A stretch of 6,501 nt of DNA from Bacteroides sp. (GCA_030667765.1 DAOUVF010000179.1:1-6501), one strand, 5' to 3'. Shown: positions 1-6,419, numbered from the stretch's first letter. Notes: generated by a model from the letters alone, not told the origin. Translations and numbers: made by a program.

Positions 1-1
1 A

Positions 2-142
2 ATGGGAGAACATACCCAGCATATACGGCATGAACTAGCTATGCGGATCAGGCACCAGCTCAGGATGGTGCCTGAATTAAAGTTCTTTTTAGACGATTCA
101 CTTGATTATATTGAAAATATTGACAGATTGCTGAAAAAATGA
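2..142 (+). CDS. rbfA: Ribosome-binding factor A, C-terminal fragment (5' end outside window)
   Basis: Only the last 46 codons are visible, open to the left edge and ending at TGA 140-142. The translation contains HIRHELAMRIRHQLRMVPEL followed by KFFLDDSLDYIENIDRLL. This matches the end of RbfA, where an IR.EL..R...R..PEL.F..D.S..Y...I..LL pattern closes the single KH-type-II domain. RbfA binds the small ribosomal subunit and assists 16S rRNA 5'-end processing and late 30S maturation, notably in the cold. Its stop codon overlaps the start of the following methyltransferase gene as ATGA (139-142), which indicates translational coupling within one operon. The in-frame ATG at 2-4 is an internal Met and not the true start. 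Family assignment is by recognition of the conserved C-terminal pattern. Confidence 0.85.
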   Translation: MGEHTQHIRHELAMRIRHQLRMVPELKFFLDDSLDYIENIDRLLKK

Positions 143-948
143 AGTACGATCCCGTCAAAAAGGGTCTTGGCAATGTTTTTAACCGCAGCCCTTTTCTCCG
201 CAAACTCTTTTATCGTTTACTCGACCTGCTGCTGCTAAGGGCATGGCATATTAAGCGGGAATTGCGACGGGCCCGCAAACAGGTTGGAGAAGCAGGGGAT
301 GTGCTCGATGCAGGATCAGGTTTCGGACAGTACACATTTTTTATGTCCCGTCTATCCCGGAAGTGGCGTATAAAGGGAGTGGATGTAAAAGAAGATCAGA
401 TCCAGGATTGTAATGAATTTTTTACCAGGATTGGGGAGCATGACAGGGTCCATTTCGAACTGGCAGACCTTACAAAATTCAGGGAAGAGGGAAAATACCA
501 TCTTGTGCTTTGTGTGGATGTAATGGAACACATTCTTGAGGATGTTGAGGTATTCAGGAATTATTCGTTTTCCATGAAGGATGGAGGCATTCTGCTGATT
601 TCAACACCCTCTGACCAGGGCGGATCCGATGTACACGATGACCATGAGGATTCCTTCATTGAGGAGCATGTCCGGGATGGATACAATATCACGGATATTG
701 TAACAAAACTTAAAACAGCAGGCTTTTCCGAAGTCCGTGCCGGGTATTCCTATGGATGGCCCGGCAGGATATCATGGAGGCTTTCGATGAAGTATCCCAT
801 CATTATGTTGAACACCAGCAGATTATTCTATATCCTGATACCGTTTTATTACCTGCTGACCTTCCCTGTCAGTATTCTGCTGAATATCATGGATGTAAGG
901 CTGAAGCATAGAACCGGGACTGGACTGATCGTAAAAGCAGTAAAATGA
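139..948 (+). CDS. Class I SAM-dependent methyltransferase with hydrophobic C-terminal segment
   Basis: A 269-residue protein with the Rossmann-fold methyltransferase signature. Motif I, VLDAGSGFGQY (residues 55-65), binds S-adenosylmethionine. The acidic residue of motif II is in KGVDVKEDQI (79-88, Asp82). ELADLTKF (107-114) follows, then HLVLCVDVMEHILED (121-135), a typical post-motif segment of the Methyltransf_11/23 group, and KDGGILLISTP (147-157). The N-terminus is basic and hydrophobic (about residues 15-45). Residues 229-250 form a strongly hydrophobic stretch followed by a basic tail, which suggests membrane association. The substrate cannot be deduced; small-molecule, lipid or glycan methylation are all possible. 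The start overlaps the rbfA stop (ATGA) and the stop lies 1 nt before the permease start, so it sits inside an rbfA-permease operon. There is no recognisable Shine-Dalgarno sequence. Confidence 0.85.
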   Translation: MKYDPVKKGLGNVFNRSPFLRKLFYRLLDLLLLRAWHIKRELRRARKQVGEAGDVLDAGSGFGQYTFFMSRLSRKWRIKGVDVKEDQIQDCNEFFTRIGEHDRVHFELADLTKFREEGKYHLVLCVDVMEHILEDVEVFRNYSFSMKDGGILLISTPSDQGGSDVHDDHEDSFIEEHVRDGYNITDIVTKLKTAGFSEVRAGYSYGWPGRISWRLSMKYPIIMLNTSRLFYILIPFYYLLTFPVSILLNIMDVRLKHRTGTGLIVKAVK

Positions 949-949
949 T

Positions 950-2164
950 ATGAACCTGCCACTGTACATAGCAAGAAGGTATTTACTGGCGAAGAAATCA
1001 CAGAATGCCATCAATATCATTTCTGCCATCTCTGTCGCAGGCGTGGCCATAGGTACAATGGCCCTGATCACGGTCCTTTCGGTATTTAACGGTTTTGACA
1101 GCATCATTAAGTCGCTCTATAATTCCTTCGATCCGGAATTAATTATCAGCCTGGCAGAAGGAAAAACCTTTGATCCGGCAGATTATCCCTTCGAAGATGT
1201 GAGAAAGCACCCCGCAGTACTTCATTTTTCTGAGATTCTTGAGGAGAATGTCCTGTTGCGTTATGGGGACAGGCAGCACATTGCAACTGTTAAGGGAGTG
1301 GATGATCAGTTTCACCTTGTCACCGGAGTAGACACCATGATTGTTGATGGTACTTACACATTATGGGAGAAAGAACGTCCCATGGCTGTTGTCGGAATAG
1401 GTATCGCCTACCAACTTGCCATTGGATTGAACTTCCTGAATCCAATAAACATTTATGTGATCAAGCGGACCGGGAATATTTCCATGAATCCGGAAAGAGC
1501 AATCAACAGGAAATACATTTTTCCCTCTGGGATGTTCAGCATTGAGCAGCAGATCAATTCCAAGTACCTGCTGGTCCCCATTGAGTTCGCCCGCGATCTG
1601 CTCCAGTACCATACGGAAGTCACGGCCATAGCCCTGGACATTGATGAAGGGAAAGATCAATCGGCAACCCAGGAGCAAATACAATCAATCCTGGGTGATA
1701 CATTCAAGGTCCAGAACAGGAATGAGCAAAACGAGCTGTTTTACAGGATCATGAAATCAGAAAAATGGGCCATCTTTTTCATCCTCAGTTTTATTTTGAT
1801 CATTGCCTCCTTTAATATCATTGGATCACTGACCATGCTGATCCTTGATAAGCGCAAAGACATCAATACACTTGACAGCCTTGGGGCATCTGCTACCCTG
1901 ATCAAGCGGATTTTCCTGCTCGAAGGCTGGTTGATCTCCATCAGCGGGGCTGTCATTGGACTGATCCTTGGGTCCTTGCTATCATGGCTGCAGGGAGAAT
2001 ATGGACTGATCAAACTTTCAGGTTCGGGATCTTTTATCATCGATGCATATCCTGTAGTATTCCAGTGGCTGGATGTTATAAAGGTCTTCTTTACTGTACT
2101 GGCCATCGGATTCCTTGCCGCATGGCTGCCCGTACGATACATTGCCCGGCCGCTACAGGCTTAA
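950..2164 (+). CDS. FtsX/MacB-fold ABC transporter permease, LolC/LolE-like
   Basis: A 404-residue inner-membrane permease of the lipoprotein-release type. It opens with PLYIARRYLLAKKSQNAIN and a first membrane helix at about residues 21-46 (ISAISVAGVAIGTMALITVL, then SVFNGFD), the classic LolC/LolE start. A large extracytoplasmic (MacB_PCD-like) domain covers about residues 47-270. Three further helices lie at about 273-299, 322-347 and 372-396. The cytoplasmic coupling stretch DKRKDINTLDSLGAS (300-314) corresponds to the region that contacts the ATPase in LolC/E proteins. By family it would work with a LolD-type ATPase to extract lipoproteins from the inner membrane for outer-membrane sorting; no ATPase gene is in this window. 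Length is close to the usual ~400-415. It starts 1 nt after the methyltransferase stop. The choice between LolC and LolE is not resolvable, so no symbol is given. Confidence 0.85.
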   Translation: MNLPLYIARRYLLAKKSQNAINIISAISVAGVAIGTMALITVLSVFNGFDSIIKSLYNSFDPELIISLAEGKTFDPADYPFEDVRKHPAVLHFSEILEENVLLRYGDRQHIATVKGVDDQFHLVTGVDTMIVDGTYTLWEKERPMAVVGIGIAYQLAIGLNFLNPINIYVIKRTGNISMNPERAINRKYIFPSGMFSIEQQINSKYLLVPIEFARDLLQYHTEVTAIALDIDEGKDQSATQEQIQSILGDTFKVQNRNEQNELFYRIMKSEKWAIFFILSFILIIASFNIIGSLTMLILDKRKDINTLDSLGASATLIKRIFLLEGWLISISGAVIGLILGSLLSWLQGEYGLIKLSGSGSFIIDAYPVVFQWLDVIKVFFTVLAIGFLAAWLPVRYIARPLQA

Positions 2165-2248
2165 TACTGTATATTAGCAGACACCCTGTTTTCACCCTGC
2201 GTACCTTTTAGTGTTCATTAAGTTTTTTAGCAATTAAAATATTATTTC

Positions 2249-2256
2249 TATATTTG
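2249..2256 (+). promoter_or_regulatory. Candidate Bacteroidota -7 promoter element for the Rrf2 operon
   Basis: TATATTTG fits the Bacteroidota consensus TAnnTTTG exactly. It lies in the 117-bp gap between the permease and the Rrf2 gene. The -33 element is weak: the best candidate is a T-rich TTAG around 2227-2230, 18 nt upstream. Transcription would start roughly 20 nt before the Rrf2 ATG, giving a very short leader. This is an inference from motif and position only. Confidence 0.5.
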
Positions 2257-2276
2257 GGTATTCAAATACCGAAATA
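2251..2276. promoter_or_regulatory. 26-bp inverted repeat, candidate Rrf2 operator
   Basis: The core is GGTATT-CA-AATACC (2257-2270), a perfect 6-bp inverted repeat with a 2-nt centre. It extends outward, after one G/G mismatch (2256/2271), into TATTT (2251-2255) and AAATA (2272-2276), so 11 of 12 base pairs are symmetric. It overlaps the last part of the -7 box and the expected transcription start, and ends 5 nt before the Rrf2 start codon. Dimeric Rrf2 regulators bind sites of about this size, and repression by occlusion would fit this position. It could also fold in RNA, but there is no downstream T-run, so a terminator is unlikely. Confidence 0.5.
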
Positions 2277-2281
2277 CATAT

Positions 2282-2704
2282 ATGAATAGATTCCCCTCCA
2301 TATCTGAGGCATCCTCCATTGCCATCCATACCCTGGCGCTGGTTGCCAATCATGAGGGTTCGATCAATGTTAACCAGATGGCAGAAAAAACAGGTTTTTC
2401 CAGGAACCATATTGCCAAAGTCATGCAACTCTTGGTAAGACAGGGATACCTGAGGTCTGGGCGGGGACCCAAAGGAGGTTTTGAATTGTTAAAAGATGCC
2501 GGGAAAGTCAATCTGCTGGAGATCATTGAATTGATAGAAGGCAAAATGGACCATTCATTTTGCGGGATTGACGAGGACAAATGTCCCTTTGAGAATTGCG
2601 TCTTTGGGAATTTGCCGGCAGAATTCTCGGAAAAATTCAGGAACTTTTATGAAAATAGGACATTAAGTGAAATTAAAATCTTGAGTGACAACTATATAAA
2701 GTAA
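2282..2704 (+). CDS. Rrf2-family winged-helix transcriptional regulator with three-Cys motif
   Basis: A 140-residue protein of normal Rrf2 length. The N-terminal winged helix-turn-helix spans about residues 5-70: SINVNQMAEKTGFSRNHIAK is the recognition HTH region and RSGRGPKGGFEL (58-69) is the characteristic glycine-rich wing. A dimerisation helix follows (about 78-90, LLEIIELIEGK). Three cysteines, C94, C101 and C106, lie in the loop where IscR, NsrR and RsrR bind a [2Fe-2S] or [4Fe-4S] cluster. Their spacing here is C-X6-C-X4-C, unlike the C-X5-C-X5-C of E. coli IscR. By family it would sense cluster status, nitric oxide or redox state and act as a repressor. It begins a three-gene operon with a ferredoxin-like protein 2 nt downstream. 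The near-palindrome just upstream suggests autoregulation. The signal sensed is unknown. Confidence 0.85.
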   Translation: MNRFPSISEASSIAIHTLALVANHEGSINVNQMAEKTGFSRNHIAKVMQLLVRQGYLRSGRGPKGGFELLKDAGKVNLLEIIELIEGKMDHSFCGIDEDKCPFENCVFGNLPAEFSEKFRNFYENRTLSEIKILSDNYIK

Positions 2705-2706
2705 AA

Positions 2707-3627
2707 ATGAAAAGAGAGATTATTCAAATAGATGAGGAAAAATGTGACGGTTGCGGCATCTGTATTCCAAACTGCCATGAAGGGGCCTTGCAGATCATCG
2801 ACGAAAAGGCAGTGCTGATAAGTGATTTAATGTGCGATGGCCTGGGTGCATGCATCGGGCATTGTCCCCAGGACGCATTGACCATCGAGGAAAGGGAGGC
2901 GGAGCCCTATGATGAGATAGCTGTTATGAAGGAAATGATACAAAAGGGAAAGAATGTAGTAACAGCTCATATGAAGCACCTGAAAGACCACCAGGAACAT
3001 GCATTCCTCAAGCAGGGGGTTCAGTTCCTGCTGGAGAACAAGGAGAAGCTTGACTTTAACCCGGTGGAGATCATACAAGAGGTTCACCACCATAGCAAAC
3101 CCCAGAATATATCTCAAGAGACTCAAGCCCCTGAGCCCTCTGGATTACAAATGCAGAGCGGGTTTGGTTGTCAGGGTTCCCAGGAAATGTCCTTCCAGGC
3201 CGGTGGCCAGGCCGAACCGGCCGGGGAAGTCGTATCGGACCAGCCTTCAACCCTTCGCCAATGGCCTGTTCAAATGCACCTTATCAATCCAGGTGCTGGT
3301 TATTTCAAAGATTCGGATCTTTTGGTGTCGGCGGACTGTGTTGCATATTCACTTGGGAATTTTCATGCGAAGCATCTGCAGAACAAATCCCTGGTGATTG
3401 CATGTCCCAAGCTTGATAGCAATATGGAGGTATACGAGCAGAAGCTGACAGCATTGATAGACCATGCCGGAGTAAATACCATCACGGTAATGATCATGGA
3501 GGTACCCTGTTGCGGAGGTCTCATGCAGCTGGTTCAGTCAGCCACCTCAAAGGCCCAGCGGAAGGTTCCGGTAAAGGCTGTCCAGGTGGGTATCCAGGGT
3601 GAAATCCTGGCAGAGGAATGGATTTAA
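2707..3627 (+). CDS. Dicluster 4Fe-4S ferredoxin-like protein with conserved cysteine-rich C-terminal domain
   Basis: A 306-residue cytoplasmic protein. The N-terminal ferredoxin module (about residues 1-62) has a full cluster motif, CDGCGICIPNC (C13, C16, C19, C23). The second motif, CDGLGACIGHCP (C43, C49, C53), has Leu46 where the second cysteine would be. A helical, charged segment follows (about 64-128). A Gln/Pro/Gly-rich linker (about 130-185) contains GCQGS (C155). The C-terminal domain (about 186-306) contains SADCVAYS (C211), ACPKLD (C233) and EVPCCGG (C268/C269). From memory, this arrangement is found in a family of anaerobe proteins annotated only as 4Fe-4S binding proteins, often near Rrf2 or hydroxylamine-reductase (hcp) genes. 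Electron transfer or redox sensing is likely, and the C-terminal cysteines may hold another metal site. The partner is not identified. It follows the Rrf2 gene by 2 nt and precedes the cupin by 28 nt. Confidence 0.8.
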   Translation: MKREIIQIDEEKCDGCGICIPNCHEGALQIIDEKAVLISDLMCDGLGACIGHCPQDALTIEEREAEPYDEIAVMKEMIQKGKNVVTAHMKHLKDHQEHAFLKQGVQFLLENKEKLDFNPVEIIQEVHHHSKPQNISQETQAPEPSGLQMQSGFGCQGSQEMSFQAGGQAEPAGEVVSDQPSTLRQWPVQMHLINPGAGYFKDSDLLVSADCVAYSLGNFHAKHLQNKSLVIACPKLDSNMEVYEQKLTALIDHAGVNTITVMIMEVPCCGGLMQLVQSATSKAQRKVPVKAVQVGIQGEILAEEWI

Positions 3628-3655
3628 TATTTTCCAAAATAAAGCAATATATATT

Positions 3656-4000
3656 ATGACTTCAGATCAATTTCCGAGAGACCAGGTGATGGTCCTTGAA
3701 GAGGCCGTTGAATATGCAGATCAATCTATTGTCAGCAAACCCGTGGTGAAATCTCCCGGTGGGAATGTTAGCCTTTTTGCCTTTGATCAGGGGCAGGAAC
3801 TCAGTGAGCATACCGCTCCCTTTGATGCCATGGTACAGGTAATCGATGGCACAGCCCAGATCCGTATCAATGATAATGTACATTCGTTGAATAAAGGTGA
3901 CAGCATCATCATGCCGGCAGGTGAACCTCATGCCGTAAAAGCGGTTAAGAAGTTCAAGATGCTTTTGACCATGATCAAAAGCCAGGAACCCGGAGACTAG
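3656..4000 (+). CDS. Small single-domain cupin protein
   Basis: A 114-residue protein with the cupin beta-barrel pattern. Motif 1 is represented by GQELSEHTAPFDAMVQVIDG (residues 46-65) and motif 2 by GDSIIMPAGEPH (81-92), which matches G-X5-P-X-G-X2-H. Of the usual metal ligands only H52 and H92 are evident. The second His of the HxH pair is Ala54 and the usual Glu position is Ala58/Met59, so metal binding is reduced or atypical. The catalytic or sensory role is unknown. ATG 3656-3658 was chosen because the family normally starts a little before the LEEAVEY segment; an in-frame ATG at 3599 would add 19 residues lying inside the ferredoxin gene and is unlikely. It is the last gene of the Rrf2-ferredoxin-cupin operon. 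Its stop overlaps the stop of the convergent ung gene. Confidence 0.8.
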   Translation: MTSDQFPRDQVMVLEEAVEYADQSIVSKPVVKSPGGNVSLFAFDQGQELSEHTAPFDAMVQVIDGTAQIRINDNVHSLNKGDSIIMPAGEPHAVKAVKKFKMLLTMIKSQEPGD

Positions 4001-4698
4001 GAGAGGCTCCAATTAACCGGTGTCATTCCCTGTTCTTCCAGGATCTCGTTTGCCCTTGAAAAATGGTGGCATCCGAAGAAACCTGAATGGGCTGAAAATG
4101 GCGATGGATGGGCGGCTTTCAGAATATGATGGCGATCACCGTTGATCAGGTGTTCTTTGGCATGTGCGTACCTGCCCCATAGCAGGAATACCAATCCCTC
4201 CTTACCATCAGATATTTTCCTGATCACAGCATCGGTGAAATTTTCCCATCCCTTGTTCTGGTGTGAGCCGGCCTGGTTGGCCCTGACGGTCAGGGTGGCA
4301 TTCAGCAGGAGGACCCCCTGGTCCGCCCATGTTTCCAGGTTGCCGTGGGGTGGAATGGAAATATCCAGGTCATTGTTCAGTTCCTTGAAGATGTTTACAA
4401 GAGAAGGTGGTGCTGTAATGCCCTGAGGCACAGAAAAACAAAGGCCATGGGCCTGTCCTTTCCCATGATAGGGATCCTGTCCCAGTATAATCACCTTTAC
4501 CTGGTCGAAGGATGTCCGGTCAAAGGCCGAAAAGATCTTGTTCCCCGGTGGATAGATTACATGGTTTTTTTTCTCCTGGACCAGGTATTGCTTCAGGGCA
4601 TTGAAGTATGGCTGGTTAAACTCTTCCAGCAGGAGCGCTTTCCAGCTTTCGTGGATTGTCGGATCGATACGTGGTATATTTTCAAGATTGTTCTCCAT
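3997..4698 (-). CDS. ung: Uracil-DNA glycosylase, family 1
   Basis: A 233-residue enzyme that removes uracil from DNA to start base-excision repair. All family-1 landmarks are present in order. GQDPYHG (residues 73-79) contains the water-activating Asp75, followed by the GQAHGLCFSVP segment. APPSLVNIFKEL is at 96-107, and LLLNATLTVRANQAGSH (130-146) contains the uracil-contacting Asn. HPSPFSAHSGFFG (197-209) contains the catalytic His197 and the minor-groove intercalation loop. Length is within the normal 220-235 range and the protein looks complete. The start is ATG with no Shine-Dalgarno sequence. It lies 11 nt downstream of the Na/Pi transporter stop, so the two are probably cotranscribed. 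Its 3' end converges on the cupin gene with a 4-nt overlap, so no separate terminator fits between them. Confidence 0.97.
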   Translation of the reverse strand: MENNLENIPRIDPTIHESWKALLLEEFNQPYFNALKQYLVQEKKNHVIYPPGNKIFSAFDRTSFDQVKVIILGQDPYHGKGQAHGLCFSVPQGITAPPSLVNIFKELNNDLDISIPPHGNLETWADQGVLLLNATLTVRANQAGSHQNKGWENFTDAVIRKISDGKEGLVFLLWGRYAHAKEHLINGDRHHILKAAHPSPFSAHSGFFGCHHFSRANEILEEQGMTPVNWSLS

Positions 4699-4709
4699 AG
4701 TCAGGTATA

Positions 4710-6374
4710 CTAGGTTTTTTCAAGCTGGTTAAGAAAAATCCGGGCAATATTGGTGGCATGACCCGCTATATTTCTCAGCGTTGTTATCAATTCGAGGTGG
4801 GTTTCACTGCTTTCCTGTGAGTTGGAAGCAGGATCCTGCAATCTGCGGTAATGTTGCATTTCAAATTCCATGGCAAGCAGCCTGTATTTTTTATACTTGC
4901 TTTTCATCTCCCTGGCCCTTTCCAGGTTCAGGTCCTTAAATACCTCCATGGAACGGTTCATCTGGTTCATGACATGTTGGTGAAATTCTTCCAATTCATT
5001 CTTGCCCTGCGACGAGAAGTCAGCTTCTGAATCCAGCCAGGCCCTGGCCCGGCGTACCATTATTTTGGAAATGATATCTGCAATGTTTTCGAATTCATTC
5101 ACTACATACATGATCTGGAAAGCCTCATCCACCCTTTTTTGTCCCACATTCTCACGGGTGAGTGCAGTGAGGTAGTTCTGGATCTCTGTTGCCAGGTAAT
5201 CTACCGTTTCTTCTTTCCGGCCAATGGATGCAAGTGAATACCCTGACTTTTCAGTGAACGGGAGGATGATCTCATAGCCCATCTCCCGTACAAGGTTACC
5301 CACCCGGAGGGCCTCCTGCTTGGCCAGGTTCAATCCCAGTGAAGGAGTCTGGATAAAGCGCCTGTCCAAATACATTGTTTGGGGCTTTACTTCCTCCATT
5401 ATCCTGTCTGGTGGAACAATGGCATCTACCAGCCTGGCGAGCAGGTTGGTGAATGGAAGGAACAAGAAGGCAAGGAACACACTGAAAACCGTATGGGCAT
5501 TGGCTATCTGCCTGGGAAGAACCGCTGCCACTGCCTGTGTCTCACTGACAATATCAGGACTGGCTTTGGGTGATATTGATTCAACCATTCCAACAAAGGA
5601 TGGGATCCACCAGACCATTATCAGGATACCTGTCAGTTTGACAATGCTCATGGCTATCCCCACTTTCAGTCCCTCACGGCTTGATCCAATGCTCGCCAGG
5701 ATGGCCGTCACTGCTGTACCAAGGTTAGATCCCAACAACAAGGGGATGGATGCTTCGAGGCTTAACAATCCCTGTGAAGCCAATACGATCATGATCCCGA
5801 TAAAGGCGCTGCTGCTCTGGATCAGGGCAGTAAAAACCACGCCGGCAAGGATACCGAGAAGTGGATTTTCCATATTGACCAGGATATCCATGAAGGGGGC
5901 AAAGGTCCGGAGGGGATACATGGCCTCCGACATAATATGCATTCCAAAGAACAGAATACCGAATCCCAGTACCGTTTCTCCGAGATGTTTAATCCTGGGT
6001 TTGCTGGAAAAAGCATAGATAAAAAATCCGAGTGCAATGATCAGCAATGCGTAATCAGTGATCTTGAAAGCAATGATCTGTGCCGTGAAGGTGGTTCCTA
6101 TCATAGCCCCGAGAATGATCCCGATGGTCCGGCGAAAATCCATCAGGCGGGAATTAACAAATCCAACCAGCATAACACTGGTAGCACTGCTGCTTTGAAT
6201 GATAGTGGTTACCAGAGCACCTATTCCTACTGCGACAAAACGGTTATGGGTCATATGCCCCAGCATGCCCCGCATCCGGTCTCCGGCAGAATTCTGTAGT
6301 CCGGTGCTCATCAGCTTCATCCCCCAGAGAAAGAGTCCGAGTCCCCCGAGCAAACCCGATATTAGCAGGATCAT
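4710..6374 (-). CDS. Na+/phosphate cotransporter-family protein with C-terminal PhoU-like domain
   Basis: A 554-residue inner-membrane protein when started at ATG 6374-6372. The first helix contains the family-typical GGLGLFLWGMKLMSTGLQ. The two inverted Na_Pi_cotrans repeats carry the hallmark QSSSATSVM (residues 60-68) and QSSSAFIGI (186-194), and the glycine motifs GAMIGTT and GSNLGTAVTA. About eight or nine hydrophobic segments fill residues 1-312. The remainder (about 340-554) is helical, soluble and PhoU-like, expected in the cytoplasm. By family it couples Na+ to inorganic phosphate transport, although bacterial members may serve other anions or phosphate export. Start choice: a TTG at 6407-6405 in the same frame would add 11 residues. 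The frame actually continues upstream as DDTLLFNFEARSKNW until TAG 6420-6422 and reads on beyond it as an Ig-like domain, so this may be the 3' part of an interrupted longer gene. ung follows 11 nt downstream. Confidence 0.85.
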   Translation of the reverse strand: MILLISGLLGGLGLFLWGMKLMSTGLQNSAGDRMRGMLGHMTHNRFVAVGIGALVTTIIQSSSATSVMLVGFVNSRLMDFRRTIGIILGAMIGTTFTAQIIAFKITDYALLIIALGFFIYAFSSKPRIKHLGETVLGFGILFFGMHIMSEAMYPLRTFAPFMDILVNMENPLLGILAGVVFTALIQSSSAFIGIMIVLASQGLLSLEASIPLLLGSNLGTAVTAILASIGSSREGLKVGIAMSIVKLTGILIMVWWIPSFVGMVESISPKASPDIVSETQAVAAVLPRQIANAHTVFSVFLAFLFLPFTNLLARLVDAIVPPDRIMEEVKPQTMYLDRRFIQTPSLGLNLAKQEALRVGNLVREMGYEIILPFTEKSGYSLASIGRKEETVDYLATEIQNYLTALTRENVGQKRVDEAFQIMYVVNEFENIADIISKIMVRRARAWLDSEADFSSQGKNELEEFHQHVMNQMNRSMEVFKDLNLERAREMKSKYKKYRLLAMEFEMQHYRRLQDPASNSQESSETHLELITTLRNIAGHATNIARIFLNQLEKT

Positions 6375-6419
6375 CCAGTTTTTGCTTCGGGCTTCAAAAT
6401 TGAACAACAGTGTATCATC

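Noticed and set aside
2182..2199. Two direct copies of CACCCTG in the gap after the permease.
   Set aside because: Only 7 bp each and 4 nt apart, with no further copies or link to a known element; compatible with chance.
2162..2228. Possible terminator after the permease: a short TAATA/TATTA inverted repeat and a T-run at 2223-2228.
   Set aside because: The 5-bp AT-only stem is too weak and the T-run is about 47 nt away with no stable hairpin directly before it.
2999..3416. Overlapping plus-strand open frames inside the ferredoxin gene.
   Set aside because: They are alternative-frame shadows over the linker and C-terminal domain, without recognisable protein features.
3599..3655. Upstream in-frame ATG adding 19 residues to the cupin.
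   Set aside because: It lies within the ferredoxin 3' end, its residues do not look like a cupin N-terminus, and ATG 3656 gives a normal-length family member.
5320..6018. Long plus-strand open frame of 232 codons opposite the transporter.
   Set aside because: It is antisense to a confidently recognised membrane protein and its translation shows no family features; it is a shadow of the real gene's codon pattern.
6371..6418. A 15-codon minus-strand ORF starting two bases after the TAG and ending in a TGA that overlaps the transporter ATG as ATGA; possible coupling leader peptide.
   Set aside because: It is very short, has no ribosome-binding site, overlaps in another frame a stretch (DDTLLFNFEARSKNW) that looks genuinely coding, and can arise by chance.
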